A stretch of 64,000 bases of DNA from Aspidapion aeneum (taxonomy: Eukaryota; Arthropoda; Insecta; Coleoptera; Brentidae), in assembly GCA_963576565.1 (NCBI GenBank), contig OY755042.1:10179813-10243812 (forward strand), given 5' to 3'. The notes below the pieces were generated by a model that had not been told where the DNA came from, searched no databases, and saw only the letters and a program-made list of their open reading frames with translations. Position numbers and translations under genes: made by a program. Below, one piece after another: positions 11,495-22,670 of this stretch; position 1 is the first letter of the stretch, and every line of letters starts with the position of its first letter.

Positions 11495-11982
11495 GGGTAT
11501 GCTAGGGTGGCTACTGTCCTTAAATAATTAGACAGTTCTTACATTTAAAAGGCGAGAACTGTCAAATTCTTTAGGGTCACTAGGGTGGTAGATAGCGAAG
11601 TGAATGGAAACAGTTTTTATCGTACTAGTTGGATTTAGCGAATATAAATACCTGTAACTGTATAATATACCTTTAATGTTTATAAAAAGTGAAGCTTTCA
11701 CTCCCACATACAGATTTTACATTAATTTTTAATTTAATTTTATTTTGAGAAATTCGGCTTTAGCTTTTTTTTATAACCACAAACTTTATTTTAATTTCAA
11801 AATAATCACAAATGGAAAGTAAAAAAAATAAAAATTGTTAACATTTAATCACCATCTATTTCGTAAACAAGGTTTAAAATTCCAAGTTTATTTGACAAAG
11901 TAGAACTTTCAACCAACAAAATACATTTTTAATTTTTTTATATGTATACATAAGTGCTTAATTGGTATTAAACTTTTTTTAG
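11495..11982. other. Intron 1, right part
   Basis: AT-rich. Nothing recognised apart from the acceptor tract AACTTTTTTTAG ending at 11982. Confidence 0.5.
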
Positions 11983-12188
11983 ATAGCGAAAATGCGAGAC
12001 GACACCTACAGAATTGAAAAAGAACTAGAAAATCGCCACGAAGAGGTGAAGAACAATGAGGTGTTGCCTGAATACGAAGCGGGAAAGAAAACCAGGATGG
12101 AAGGATATTTATTTAAAAGAACGTCGAACGCTTTCAAGACGTGGCATCGTCGCTGGTTTTATTTGTTTGACAATAAGTTGGCTTACAG
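11983..12188 (+). CDS. CenB1A: ACAP/centaurin-beta ArfGAP, exon E2 (BAR-PH linker and start of PH)
   Basis: A 206-bp exon starting in phase 0 and ending with two bases of a codon (AG) before donor GTAACA. It encodes a charged helix (KMRDDTYRIEKELENRHEEV) and then the PH domain start at window residue 71, MEGYLFKRTSNAFKTWHRRW. The KRTSNAFKTW.RRWF signature is diagnostic of ACAP-family PH domains. PH domains of this family bind phosphoinositides and are needed for GAP activation. The split Arg codon is completed by the first base of E3. Confidence 0.93.
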
Positions 12189-12649
12189 GTAACATAAATA
12201 TCATTCAAATTTTTATGTATAAATTTAAAGCCTTGTTCTGTAGAGTGTGATTTTTTCTAGCCTGACACTTGCTTTATTTATTTACTATTGAATATAAAAC
12301 TTTAAAATAAAAAGCAGTCGATAGAGGGCATTTTTTACGTTCTTTATAACCACCACTGTCAAATTCGACATTTGTACTATCTAAGATATATTAATTTAAT
12401 AAATTTTTTAAAAACTATTTTTTTAAATAAAATATCTATTAAAATCTGCTTTTAAATAACTATTTATTTATGGTTTTGGTAAATTAGTTTTTGAGATATT
12501 CATTGATAAGGATCTTTATTTTTAAACATTTTTTTACTGGATTACAGTAGAATTCTGAAACGACTGAAATTGACAATAACTGACAAATCAACACAGTCTC
12601 ATTTACAAAAAATGAAAGTGTCAAACTGAAAAGGGACTTTAACAAAATC
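12189..12649. other. Intron 2, first part
   Basis: AT-rich sequence with no recognisable feature. The final 9 bp AACAAAATC (12641-12649) are the left target duplication of FB2. Confidence 0.5.
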
Positions 12650-13759
12650 GGGTGGCGGAACAAAGATCGATAGACAAAAGATCGAAAGACAAAAGATCGA
12701 AAAACAAAAGATCGAAAAAGCAAAAGATCAAAAATTCAAAAGATCGAAAAACAAAAGATCGAAAGACAAAAGATCGAAAATACAGAAGATCGAAAAGGCA
12801 AAAGATCGAAAAAACAAAAGATTGAAAAACAAAAGATTGACAAAGAAATGATCGAAAATACAGAAGATTGAAAGTACAAAAGATCGAATGACAAAAGATC
12901 GAAAGGCAAAAGATCGAAAAACAAAATATCAGAACACAAAAGATCGAAAAAAATCGCAAGTAAATAAGATCGAAATATACAAAATGACACGTATCATGTT
13001 GGCTTAGGTATATTCACATAAACAGTTTAAGCAAGGTCAGGTAAGGTAAAATTACCTAACCGTTACATAAACCAATGGCCAAAGGGGTCTCTTTTTGAAT
13101 TCCAAAAAAAAAACTTTCCTGATTTCTTTCCCGGGATCCTAGAAGGTGTGTAACTAAACCGAACCGAGCTGAACCAAAGCGAACCGAACCGGTTTGGTTC
13201 GGTTTGGTTTTACACCCTGTAGGATCCCGGGAAACATTTCAGGAAAGTTTTTTTTTTGAAAATATATGTTAGAAAGAGACCTCATAGTCGAACCGGTTCG
13301 GTTCGGTTTAGTTACACACCCTCTAGGACCCCGGAAAAGAAGTCAGGAAAGTTTTTTTTTTGAAAAACTATGTAATAGCGATATTTTGAAACGCGCTATT
13401 TTCGATCTTTTGTACTTTCGATCTTTTTGTCTTTCGATCTTTTGTTTTCCGATCTTTTGTATTTTCGATCTTTTGCATTTTCGATCTTTTGTTTTTCGAT
13501 CTTTTGTTTTTCGATCTTTTGTACTTTCGATGTTTTTTTTCGATCTTTTGTCTTTTCGACCTTTTGTATTTCGATCTTTTGTCTTTTCGATCTTTTGTTT
13601 TTCGATCTTTTGTACTTTCGATGTTTTGTTTGTCGATCTTTTGTGGTTTCGATCCTTTGTCTTTTCGACCTTTTGTATTTCGATCTTTTGTCTTTTCGAT
13701 CTTTTGTTTTTCGATCTTTTGTATCGATCTTTTGTCTTTCGATCTTTGTTCCGCGACCC
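12650..13759. mobile_element. Foldback-type inverted-repeat element FB2
   Basis: A 1,110-bp element with a perfect 9-bp target duplication AACAAAATC (12641-12649 and 13760-13768). TIRs: GGGTGGCGGAACAAAGATCG on the left, the inverse of GGGTCGCGGAACAAAGATCG on the right. The left arm (about 12665-12975) repeats AAAAGATCGAAAGAC and the right arm (about 13398-13745) is its inverse. The core (13080-13375) carries three copies of the GGATCCCGGGAAA motif in both orientations, with CCGAACCGAACC and GGTTCGGTTC tracts. The arms give long spurious open frames rich in FDLL or KDRK repeats; these are not proteins. Confidence 0.9.
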
Positions 13760-13804
13760 AACAAAATCATACGTAAGTTATTTCTATAGTGTAGTAAATA
13801 AATA

Positions 13805-14409
13805 CAGTGAAACCTCTCCTTGCGGACACCTCTATTAAGCGGACACTCCGGACAAATTTTTTGGAACCAAGCTTTTCCCTATTTCTTTACATGTAAAATT
13901 CACTCCTATAACCGGACACTCTAATAACCGGACGCGGACAATTTTTTTTGGTTAAAAAATTTTGAAACCTCCCTTAACCGGACGCGAACCTCTGACAACG
14001 GGACGGACATAGGCATAAATATTATGTAGTATGTTGGCAACAACGCACTCTGCAGCCAGAAAATTAATTCTTTCCGTTTAAATGCGGAGACTAAATAATT
14101 CTGTCGTATTTATAAACTATTATTCGGCGGGGGCGGGACTGCTGTGTTTTATTTTTATTGTTCAATTGGGTAGTAATAGATAGATCTCTTTGAAATAGTG
14201 CCTAGTAAAAAACTTCTTAGTTTACGTGAAAAAATTAAAGTTGTTAACGTTTCGGAGAAGGAGCATCTATCAGAACGAAAGATCGCTGAAAAATTTAATA
14301 TCGGAAAAAATTATATTAAAATTTTGCAGCTCCCTCTCATAAGCGGACACCTCCAATAAGCGGACAAAATCGACGGAACCGTGAGTGTCCGCTTATGGGA
14401 GGTTTCATG
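13805..14409 (+). mobile_element. pogo/Tigger-like element, internally deleted
   Basis: Ends CAGTGAAACCTC and the inverse GAGGTTTCATG, flanked by TA (13803-13804, 14410-14411), as in the Tc1-mariner/pogo superfamily. Subterminal GCGGACACCTC and AAGCGGACACCTCCAATAAG repeats are typical of Tigger-type ends. Positions 14198-14329 keep 44 codons of the N-terminal DNA-binding region, including SLREKIKVVNVSEK and SERKIAEKFNIGK, which read as the first helix-turn-helix of a pogo transposase. The DDE domain is gone, so the copy is non-autonomous. Confidence 0.82.
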
Positions 14410-15148
14410 TATTATATTTTAAACATTTTTTCAACTAAATAACTCAAAAACTTATTAAACAAAATTAAAACTAAAAAGATATTTAAGGGCAGATTTCAAT
14501 AAACATTTTAATTAAAAAAAAAATAAAAAATATTATATTTAAAAAACTACAAAAGATTGACATAGCTTGAACAGTACAAAAGTCAAATTTAACAGTAGTG
14601 GTTAAAAACAACATAAAAAATATTTAAGAGTAACAAAAATAAAGAGGGTTATAAGGGTGTTATAAAAAATCACACTGTACAAGAAATTTTCAATGCGATT
14701 TCTTTGCCGCGTACAAATTTCATGACTTCTTATTTTTTCAGTTGTCAATATTTTGAAAAGTGTTAGCAAGACCCCTCGAACCCTCTTGAAGAAAGTCGTG
14801 CTGATAAATATCGCTTTTTATATCGTAATCCATTAAGATCCATTTAATAATTATTGTAAGAATAAAATTACAACAAACTAGCTAAAAGTTTGTTATTACA
14901 ATTACTTAATATTTAGCATACATCTAAAATTTAAAAAAAAATTATTTAAAGTAAATAAGGGATATCTTTCTGTAATAAGGCCCCTTCAGTGAAGTCTGTA
15001 ACAGCTAAGTTGATATCATTGGTTTTTTGGATCACGTGCAGCTTGCTTGCAGAAAAAATCAAAGCCCACTAAAGAGTAGGATCACTCTCTCTGCAAACCG
15101 TTTGTGAAACAACAGTAAATAAAAAAATACATATTTCTAATTTTTTAG
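14410..15148. other. Intron 2, last part
   Basis: AT-rich, no recognised repeat or exon. The acceptor tract TTTCTAATTTTTTAG ends at 15148. Confidence 0.5.
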
Positions 15149-15265
15149 AAAAAGATCTGGCGAAGATCAGGAAACGATAATGGAGGATGATTTGAGGCTT
15201 TGCACAGTGAAACCAGTTTTAGATGGGGAACGGAGATTTTGTTTTGAAGTAGTTTCTCCATCGAA
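15149..15265 (+). CDS. CenB1A: ACAP/centaurin-beta ArfGAP, exon E3 (middle of PH domain)
   Basis: A 117-bp exon. The first base completes the Arg codon from E2, and the last two bases (AA) start a Lys codon completed in E4. It encodes EDDLRLCTVKPVLDGERRFC and FEVVSPS, the central strands of the PH domain. DLRLCTVK...ERRFCFEVVSP is strongly conserved in ACAP proteins. Donor GTAAGA. Confidence 0.93.
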
Positions 15266-15553
15266 GTAAGATTTGAGACATAAAGTATAACTTGTTTTAT
15301 GATCTAAAGCAATATTCAATATTTGTCACCCAGACACATTAAAAATTATTCCTATTTAATTAGTACGTTCGCTGCTTTGTGTATCATTTCGGATTCACCA
15401 AATAAATACCTTAGAGCATAAATACAGGACATACCCATGCATTCCTTCACGCGATGCTTGAAGCCAGGACCCCATTTAATTCTTAGTGTTTCTTTTTCGG
15501 GTAGACAGGATTTTGGTAACTGCGCATGGTGGTTTTAAAACATACTCCGTTAC

Positions 15554-17165
15554 AGAAATAAAATTTCGGACTTCCATTGTCTTTATTTATTTTAAACCAG
15601 CTCCAGGGACTCACCGACCAGCATTTTGTCGAGGTTTTTGTTGGACATAATTCAACCACTACAGGGTAAGTCCGAATCTTTTGTCAAAAACTCGGAACAT
15701 TTTGCCGAGGTTTTAAAAGGTATCGAATTAGATCCCGGCGATAGATTTGTAAGTTTTGATATAGAAAGTCTCTACACCAACGTGCCAATAAATGAGTCAC
15801 TCAGTATCATCAAAAACAAATTACAAACTGATGATACACTTCACGAGAGAACAACGCTTTCGGTGGAGGGGGTGATGGATCTTTTGGAGCTCTGTCTCCG
15901 TAACTCTTACTATCAAGTGAAAGATAAGTTTTACGCACAAAATGATGGACTCCCAATGGGTTCATTTCTTTCGCCAGTGGTAGCAAACATCTACATGGAG
16001 TGGTTCGAGGACCATGCGATCAACACAGCAAGAGTCAAACCAAAACTATGGCTACGATGGATGACACATTTATTATATGGCCGGAAAATGATGACGAACT
16101 ACAGAATTTTCTGCACCATTTAAACGGTATTCGACCAACAATCAAGTGCACCATGGAAATTGAAAAAGATTCGGCTTACCTTTTTTGGATGTTCTTGTCA
16201 AACGATTAGACAGAAACATTCAAACCACTGTATTTAGGAAACATACACACACGGGACAGTACCTAAATTTTAAGTCTAATCATTCTGTTGCAACAAAACA
16301 AGGAGTTATAAGAAGTTTGTATTTAAGAGCCGTAAATATTTGTAGTAATAATGAATAATTAACCACAGAAATTAACAACATTAAAAAGGACTTACAACAG
16401 AATGGTTATTCCGAGAAATTAATAAACTCAACGATATTTAAAATTAAAAACAAACTAAATGTACCAAATTCTCAAAATAATAATCCGTTAGGTGTTATTA
16501 ACATTCCATATGTTCAAGGGATTTCAGAAAACATAAGACGAATAGCTAAACACTATAATATAAAAACATTTTCTTCGGAAAATACGATAAGAAGTTTTGT
16601 GACTAAAACAAAACCAGACAATCCCTCAAATAATAAGGAATGTATTTACCAAATCCCGTGTGAGTCTGGTAAATCATATGTAGGTGAAACGAAACGCCCT
16701 CATCAGGTTAGATATGAAATGAACATCTAAAAATTACCCAATTAGGGGATATTGAAAAATCCGGTTTAACAGACCATGCATGGTCAAATGATCACAGGAT
16801 TCAGTGGTCAGAAGCTAAAGTTTTACATAAGGAGTCGCATTGGCGAAAACGAAAGTTTATTGAAGCCGCGTTTATAATGCAGAATAAAGAAATTTTCAGT
16901 CAACCAAGCACGGACATACCAAACATATGGAAACCACTCCTTAAGGAAAACAGGCGTCTTATGATTGAAAAGGGGGCGGGCCGTCACACCTGACTGCACA
17001 CCAAGTAGTATAAGTAGTAGCCTAGAGACTAGATTGTTTAGTTTACACTTGATAACGGTTAGAGATACTTACTAACCGAAACGTCGTGTTTTAAAATAAA
17101 TAAAGACAATGGAAGTTCGAAATTTTGTTTCTACACAATCATTGTCTACGAGTTTCAAACAAAAA
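15554..17165 (+). mobile_element. Penelope-like element, 5'-truncated and broken (RT + GIY-YIG)
   Basis: Flanked by a 12-bp direct repeat ATACTCCGTTAC (15542-15553 and 17166-17177). A 40-bp segment near the left end (TTCGGACTTCCATTGTCTTT) is the inverse of one near the right end, as in the partial inverted LTRs of Penelope-like elements. 15626-16123 reads as an RT fragment: VSFDIESLYTNVP (palm), GLPMGSFLSPVVANIY, then WLRWMTHLLYG where YVDD-type residues are disrupted by a frameshift. Farther on, KECIYQIPCESGKSYVGETK is a GIY-YIG endonuclease motif, followed in another frame by SGLTDHAWSNDHRIQW. Several stops and shifts make it non-functional. Confidence 0.88.
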
Positions 17166-17177
17166 ATACTCCGTTAC

Positions 17178-17828
17178 GTCACTACATTATTTGACAATTG
17201 TTAAAAATTAAAAAATTTGTAGTTTTCCTAAAATTAATTGTGCAGATTTATTGTGGAGACCATGAAGAGTTGTGTGGCATCTATAAACCACTCTTAACTT
17301 TATTAACAAATTATTAAGAAAAACACAAGTACCACCTACGAAATGGCTCTCCCTTGCTTCTCCCGGACATTTTTCCAAAAACCGCACATGTTCTAAGTGA
17401 AATATTTTAAATTTTTTACAGAAAAAAACACAATTTTACACGAAAAACGCAAAACATCGCAAAATGTAAATAAACAACAAATATGGCATCCCACCACACA
17501 GCAGCTGTGTTTCTACGTTCCAAAACACATAAAATTTATTTTATTAGTTTATCATTTACATTATACCAAAAAAAATTAATAATAAAAAAAATCAAAAATT
17601 ATAAAGTGTTAATTGAAACTGAAGTAGGCAGGCATGTACAGTCATCCAATTAGTGAAAACTACATACGTTACTCTAGCTGCTGTTGTTTTTGAGATATAT
17701 ACGTTTTGTTTTTTCCTTGCTGAAAACTATTTTGAGGTCAAATTTCAGCATTTTAGTTCGGCTCGGTTAAATGATGCAAATAATATAACATAACCTATAA
17801 AAGGCACACATTACTGTTACGGGAAGAC
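17178..17828. other. Intron 3, unassigned segment
   Basis: AT-rich; no coding or repeat family recognised. The right edge TAATACGAA (17829-17837) is the SINE target duplication. Confidence 0.45.
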
Positions 17829-17837
17829 TAATACGAA

Positions 17838-18305
17838 TGGGCCCTGATTGGTTCAGTGGGTGTGCGTTTGCTTTTCAATCAGAGGGTGTTTGGTTCGATT
17901 CCCATACCTGCCACTACAAACTCGAACCTACTCTCCGTTTGTGTATACAGATTTACCGGAAGTAGGGGTAAAGCCTGTAGGCGGAGTTTGGGCCTCAACG
18001 AAGTAGGCAAAGTTGATGATGAATACAAGGCCGTGGTTCGGAAGTCACGTTAAGCCGGTGGTCCCGTGTTAAGAGCGTAGATGGCGCTAGCACGATAAAG
18101 ACCCCTATGTTTGACAAAGAGCATCAGGCAAAATTAAATCCTCAATGAGAAATGAAAATTGCCTAGCATGGGGGTCTATATGTGTATGAATGTGAGTGTA
18201 TATATTGCGTTTGTCCAATTTAGAAATCAGAGCAATTAAGTTGCAGACTGTGGTTAATTGGCATTCCAAGCATAGGCCAACCAAATCGAATAAATGAATG
18301 AAGAA
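17838..18305 (+). mobile_element. tRNA-derived SINE
   Basis: A 9-bp direct repeat TAATACGAA flanks the insert (17829-17837 and 18306-18314). The head has an A-box-like TGGTTCAGTGGG (17849-17860) and a B box GGTTCGATTCC (17892-17902), the internal polymerase III promoter of a tRNA-derived SINE. The 3' tail is AATAAATGAATGAAG. The body contains AGACCCCTATGTTTGACAAA, which recurs in diverged form at 52222-52362. Confidence 0.87.
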
Positions 18306-18454
18306 TAATACGAACTTTTTAAATGATCGGCAGTAAAAGTTTTACCTTGGCTACTGAGCACCGTAGGGACAGATGTTATAAATTAATTATGTCATGTTGG
18401 AAGTACCTGGATTTTTTGTTAAATTTCATTAGTATCTTTTTCCGGTTATAATAG

Positions 18455-18728
18455 AGAATTATTGAAATAAAACCAGGCTATAATAGTGCCAGGCATAATT
18501 TTGACACCTTCCTTTGTAATATCAGCTGTGATCTTTCAACACACTGCCTTTGTTTACTATATGAACCGGAATAAATAGTGCCTTCTTTTATTAATTGAAA
18601 ATAAACGACGAAAGTTTTAAATTCGACTTTGGTATGTCAATTTTGAAGGATCAACTGTCAGTTTTCAATATGAATGTGTCAAAATAGTGCCTGGCACCAT
18701 TATAGCCTGGCTGTATTTCAATAATTCT
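18455..18728. mobile_element. Inverted-repeat MITE, about 274 bp
   Basis: Arms AGAATTATTGAAATA plus CCAGGCTATAATAGTGCCAG on the left are mirrored by CTGGCACCATTATAGCCTGG and TATTTCAATAATTCT on the right. Inner copies of the motif (ATAGTGCC) repeat within the loop. No coding sequence. Confidence 0.75.
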
Positions 18729-19063
18729 TTAATAAGACCTTCTTCATTTAATTTAAACAACTTAACAAAATAACACCAAAAATTATTTTAAATGCCAAAA
18801 AAGTAAATTTTAGAGGTTATGTTTGAAACCAAATCGCGTAATTAACCTTCAAGCCTAACCTCCTAACCCGGTCACTGTTTTAAATAAAATGACCCCTTTG
18901 TGGTTATTATCCAACCATTACTCGAACCAAACCTAAATGAGTAATCTTTTTAATGACAAGTTTGGACAAAAAACTTTTATTTACTTTTTAAGTAGTGCAA
19001 AAATTTTATATCTTTTTGAACACACCTTTTTATAGTTATGTATATCTGTTATTACTTTTATAG

Positions 19064-19270
19064 GAGCCACATATTACAAGCGGATTCAAAAGAAATGTAC
19101 GACCATTGGATAGATGCTCTGCAGAAAGGAATTGGAGCGGCTATTCAAAGGGTGCAGAGTTCCGAAATTCAAGAACACAAAAAAGATAAAAATCCGGCAA
19201 ACTATCCGGACATAAGAAGATTTGCATACCAGGGAACTAATGTAAATAATAATAAAACTAGAAAACCTCG
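19064..19270 (+). CDS. CenB1A: ACAP/centaurin-beta ArfGAP, exon E4 (end of PH domain and linker)
   Basis: A 207-bp exon. The first base completes the Lys codon; the last two bases (CG) start an Arg codon completed in E5. It encodes HILQADSKEMYDHWIDALQK, the last PH strand and C-terminal helix with the invariant Trp at about window residue 155. A polar linker (SSEIQEHKKDKN, NVNNNKTRKPR) leads to the ArfGAP domain. Acceptor TTTTATAG, donor GTGAGT. Confidence 0.92.
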
Positions 19271-19429
19271 GTGAGTTATATTTTGATGTTTTTTCTGTTG
19301 TTGCCACATCCCGCCCTGAATATGTAAGAATCCGGCTTGAAGGACCATATACTTGATTCCAAGAATACCAAAATTTTCATCTTTGTTTTGCGTAGATTGG
19401 GTGTGTGTTATTACAATATTCAATCAATA

Positions 19430-19985
19430 ATAATTCTCGAAGATTACAAAAATGTTGTTGCCACGGAAATTTATTCGAATTTTTTTGCCACACGGAAAAT
19501 TGTTCGAAAATATTTTCTTCGAGCAGAGATTGGTCCAAAAACATATTTTTTAAACGGAAACAAAACATTTTTTTTTTTGGAAAAAAAATTTAAATTACTT
19601 TATTAACTTAAATTACCCCCTCCTTTTAGTAGGTCGAAATCGGTGTTATCCGAACCTTTATCAATTAATCGCAAACGTATCCTAACCTGTCCAAACACGT
19701 CCCCTGTCCCCATATCCCGATTGGACAGGTTAGGATATGTTTGCGATCAATTTAGGATAATTCCGAATTTGACTTCCCAATAAGACGACCGGGAATCTGA
19801 TTAAGTTGGTAATTTTTCCAAGAGATGGCATTCAATATTAATTTTTTTCGATAAAAGGTTTTTGAAGGAAAGGTTTTTGAAGGAAAGGTATTTGGAGAAA
19901 ATGTTTTCAAACAAATTTTTGTTTCGATCAAAATGTTTTCGAACAAATTTTCGTTTGAACAAATGGTTTTCGACCGGCGGTTTTT
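19430..19985. repeat. Degenerate foldback-like element with TTCGAA-rich arms
   Basis: Both flanks carry short repeats of the type TTTTCGAACAAATTTTCG / GAAAATTGTTCGAAAA. The centre (about 19615-19755) has TAGTAGGTCGAAATCGGTG and a hairpin whose arms read CGCAAACGTATCCTAACCTG and CAGGTTAGGATATGTTTGCG. The same core (AGATCGAAATCGGTTATATC) and arm style recur at 62110-62380. A foldback class is inferred; I found no clean target duplication. Confidence 0.6.
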
Positions 19986-20109
19986 CTTTTTGGCACAGCT
20001 TCTATTTTCTTTTTCATTAAATATATAAGAGCCACCAAGTATTTATATTTTTCTCGCTTTGTTGTTGACTAGAATGAACATAGAATCAGCCAAAGCTGTG
20101 GATACAGCC

Positions 20110-20138
20110 CAGAGATATGAGATGGTCTCATATCTCTG
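20110..20138. mobile_element. 29-bp perfect palindrome with near-perfect 8-bp flanking repeats
   Basis: CAGAGATATGAGA, a 3-base loop TGG, then TCTCATATCTCTG. Flanks ATACAGCC (20102-20109) and ATTCAGCC (20139-20146) match at 7 of 8 positions. CAGAG ends and an 8-bp duplication fit hAT, but 29 bp is extraordinarily short, so classification is tentative. Confidence 0.5.
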
Positions 20139-20266
20139 ATTCAGCCTCAGTAACCTGTATAGTAAAAAATCGGATAAACAATCGACTTATTAGAGTGACC
20201 TTAAACTAATAATAATAACCTAATAAATAATTTTTTACGCTATAATATGTATTGTTCATTTTGTAG

Positions 20267-20373
20267 AATGTGGGAACAATTACTACTTATACCAGGAAAT
20301 AACTATTGCTGTGATTGTGGTAGTCCAAAGCCATCTTGGGCTAGCATTAATTTAGGAATTACTCTATGTATTG
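20267..20373 (+). CDS. CenB1A: ACAP/centaurin-beta ArfGAP, exon E5 (ArfGAP zinc finger, first part)
   Basis: A 107-bp exon: the first base completes Arg and the last base (G) starts a Glu codon. It encodes [20 protein letters not shown] and [11 protein letters not shown]. This is the ArfGAP zinc finger CX2CX16CX2C, with Cys at about window residues 223, 226 and 243; the fourth Cys (246) is in E6. The zinc module scaffolds the site that stimulates GTP hydrolysis on Arf (Arf6 for mammalian ACAPs). The intron interrupts the last CX2C pair in phase 1. Donor GTAAGT. Confidence 0.95.
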
Positions 20374-22198
20374 GTAAGTCAAAATTGTAATTTGTTATAA
20401 TTTTCATTAAGACCCTAAGCACTTTCGGAGCACCTTATAATATTTAGATGTACAGTATGATTTTTTATAAAACATAAAAATTAACCTTTAAGGGGACAAA
20501 CTTCGTCGGAAAACTTACCATTTGGCAACACTGATATCGCGTTTTTTGCCCAAATCTTTGTTCAAATAGAAATAGAAAACGAAAAAGCGGAACGCGTCGA
20601 AATTTTGAGGGGTAGTTTTTTAAAGCATTTTTAACGAAAGTATCTTAGCAGTTTTTCGCGAAATCATTTTATTCAAAAAATAAAAAAAAAGTTATGGCTA
20701 AAACACAACAAATATTTCAAAACAATGTTTGGCATTTCAGTAGCCTAGTTGTGTTATAGAAAACTGTAGCGAAATTGTTTCGATTTTTGTGTTTTTTGGA
20801 AATGTACAAAAGAAAATCAAAAATCTAACAAGATACGTTTAAAGATTCTAAAAAAATCTTGCATATGAACAGAAATAATGTTTCAACTAGTTTTTTATAG
20901 AAGAGATCTATTAGGATTTACAAAAGCGTGCTCAATTTTATATTTGCTGCAGGACACCAAATCAGACAAGAGCCATTAACCTCTAGGGTCACTGCATCCT
21001 GGAAGCCTGGCGTCTCACACTACGTCTTCGTGATGCAGTGACCCTATTAACCGCCTGACTGAAGCGCCACCCCCATATACCGGGGGCAAGTCAATTCGAT
21101 TGAGAAAATTTAATTAAGAACACGAGATCCGGATTTTCACATTATTTTCAGATATTTCGACAAGGCCAACACAGTTTCGAAAAAATAAAATGTCGTTTAA
21201 TATAAGTTAAATGATTATAAGTAGGTATTTAAAGACATACAATTTTTTCTATTTACAAAACGTTTTTTTAAGGGCTGGCCATAGCGTAACAAACAAAATC
21301 ACGGGACTACGAACCAATTTATAAGATAGTTTATGATAATTAGTATATTGCTCAGTTAACAAAAGCTTGTGCTTAACTTCGCTGAGTTGAAAATAAAGCC
21401 CTTTTCATTTTATTTATTTATTACATAACAAGACAAGAAAGTGACAAATTTCACACGAGCGTGAGAAAGTTACTTTCTGTCGAGTTATGGAGTTATTGGT
21501 GTCTAATTTTGCGTAAATCAAATAAAACTGCTCGTATAAAATCTAACATTTTCAGATGTGGTCGCAGGAAATAGTAATTTACCTAACCAGTGCGGAAGAC
21601 GCACACACATTTGTTAAGTATGTAGGTAAAATATTTTTTCTACGAGGTTGTGAAAACAAAAATAAAGTACTACAATAAAAACAACTCATTTATTATATTT
21701 AATTTACAATGATTGCCGAAAACTTTACTTCTTATCCTGTGCAGCATCTGTGCAAATCTGTGCTTTGTAAATTCACCTAAAATGTTTTTGTTTCTGTAGC
21801 TCCCTTATAGAGACAGTAATCACATCTCCCGATTAGAGAAATTGAATTTTATAAGGAAACATTATGATCAACAGACATAAATAATTATACTATATTTCTA
21901 TTCCTTAAATTCTGCATAATTTAGACCCCTGATTGGTACTTATATATCACTTCCCCTACAGGGAAGGGTTATAAATTTTACCTTTTCATAATCAAATAAG
22001 TTATCCTATGCGGGAACTCACTCTGTTCTTACTATTTATTCGACTTATTAAGAAAACTACAAAATTTAAATATTCTTAACTTTTTGTCCAAATTTAAATT
22101 TTTTTGAAAGGGGTATTTTTACCTGCACTTGTTAATCGATATTCATTAAAAAAATTATTGAAATCCGGAAGTAAATATTTGACTTAGGTATATTACAA
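20374..22198. other. Intron 5, first part
   Basis: Apart from the 63-bp mini-element at 20984-21046, I recognise little. Around 21580-21650 there is ACCTAACCAGTGCGGAAGAC...TTTTCTACGAGGTTGT, a diverged short relative of the GTGCGGAAAA repeat at 54587 and 55553. No exon seen. Confidence 0.45.
20984..21046. mobile_element. 63-bp palindromic hAT-like mini-element
   Basis: TAGGGTCACTGCATC at the left is mirrored by GATGCAGTGACCCTA at the right. Flanks TTAACCTC (20976-20983) and TTAACCGC (21047-21054) match at 7 of 8. It is closely related to the element at 51342-51393. Confidence 0.72.
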
Positions 22199-22670
22199 TA
22201 TCGTTTTTATACGACTGTCTTGTAAAAGGGGGTTTTGCGCACGGAGAACACGATCTAAAAATGGCATTTTGCGCACGCTGTGTGCAAAACGTTTTGCACA
22301 CGCTTATGTCATTTTTGCGCACGCCTATGTCATTTCTGCATACGGGTCTCCCGTCATTGTGATTTTTGTTGTTGTCACCCATCAATATAAGTTGGCTTAG
22401 TTCCGTAGCAACCGTCACTGCTCGTATGTTTTGTTGATTAGATACGTCAAAAAATTGTTGAATTTTTAAAGTTTTGTTGTAAAAATGTCGGAAATAAAAA
22501 CAAGTTAAATTAAAATTTGATTTTTCTTTCTTTATTAGCAGTCGTATAAAAAATATTGTAAAAAACTCGTTTGAAAACCTCTTTGCACACTCCCTCGACT
22601 TGTAGACCTCGCCTTCGGCTCGGTCTACCAAACTGTCTCGATCGTGTGCAAAGAGTCGTTTTCAAACCTT
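22199..22670. repeat. Compound inverted repeats with GCGCACGC tandem units
   Basis: An outer repeat pairs CGTTTTTATACGACTG (about 22201) with CAGTCGTATAAAAAATATTG (22539-22558). Inside the left part are tandem units of the type CATTTTTGCGCACGCCTATG. Immediately right, a second hairpin pairs CGTTTGAAAACCTCTTTGCA with TGCAAAGAGTCGTTTTCAAA and encloses a third one, TAGACCTCGCC/GGCTCGGTCTA. A 158-codon open frame on the minus strand across this block looks repeat-derived and has no recognised domain. Confidence 0.6.

Noticed and set aside
13200..13320. GGTTCGGTTCGG tracts as telomeric repeats
   Set aside because: Period and sequence differ from insect telomere TTAGG; the tracts are confined to foldback cores.
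12639..13838. Long open frames rich in FDLL/FRSF or KDRK repeats
   Set aside because: They are translations of the foldback arms (AAAGATCGAAAGAC arrays) on both strands; the periodic peptide follows the DNA repeat, with no start or splice context.
22155..22631. 158-codon minus-strand frame
   Set aside because: Covers stacked inverted repeats and GCGCACGC tandem units; no recognised domain, no splice signals consistent with a gene.
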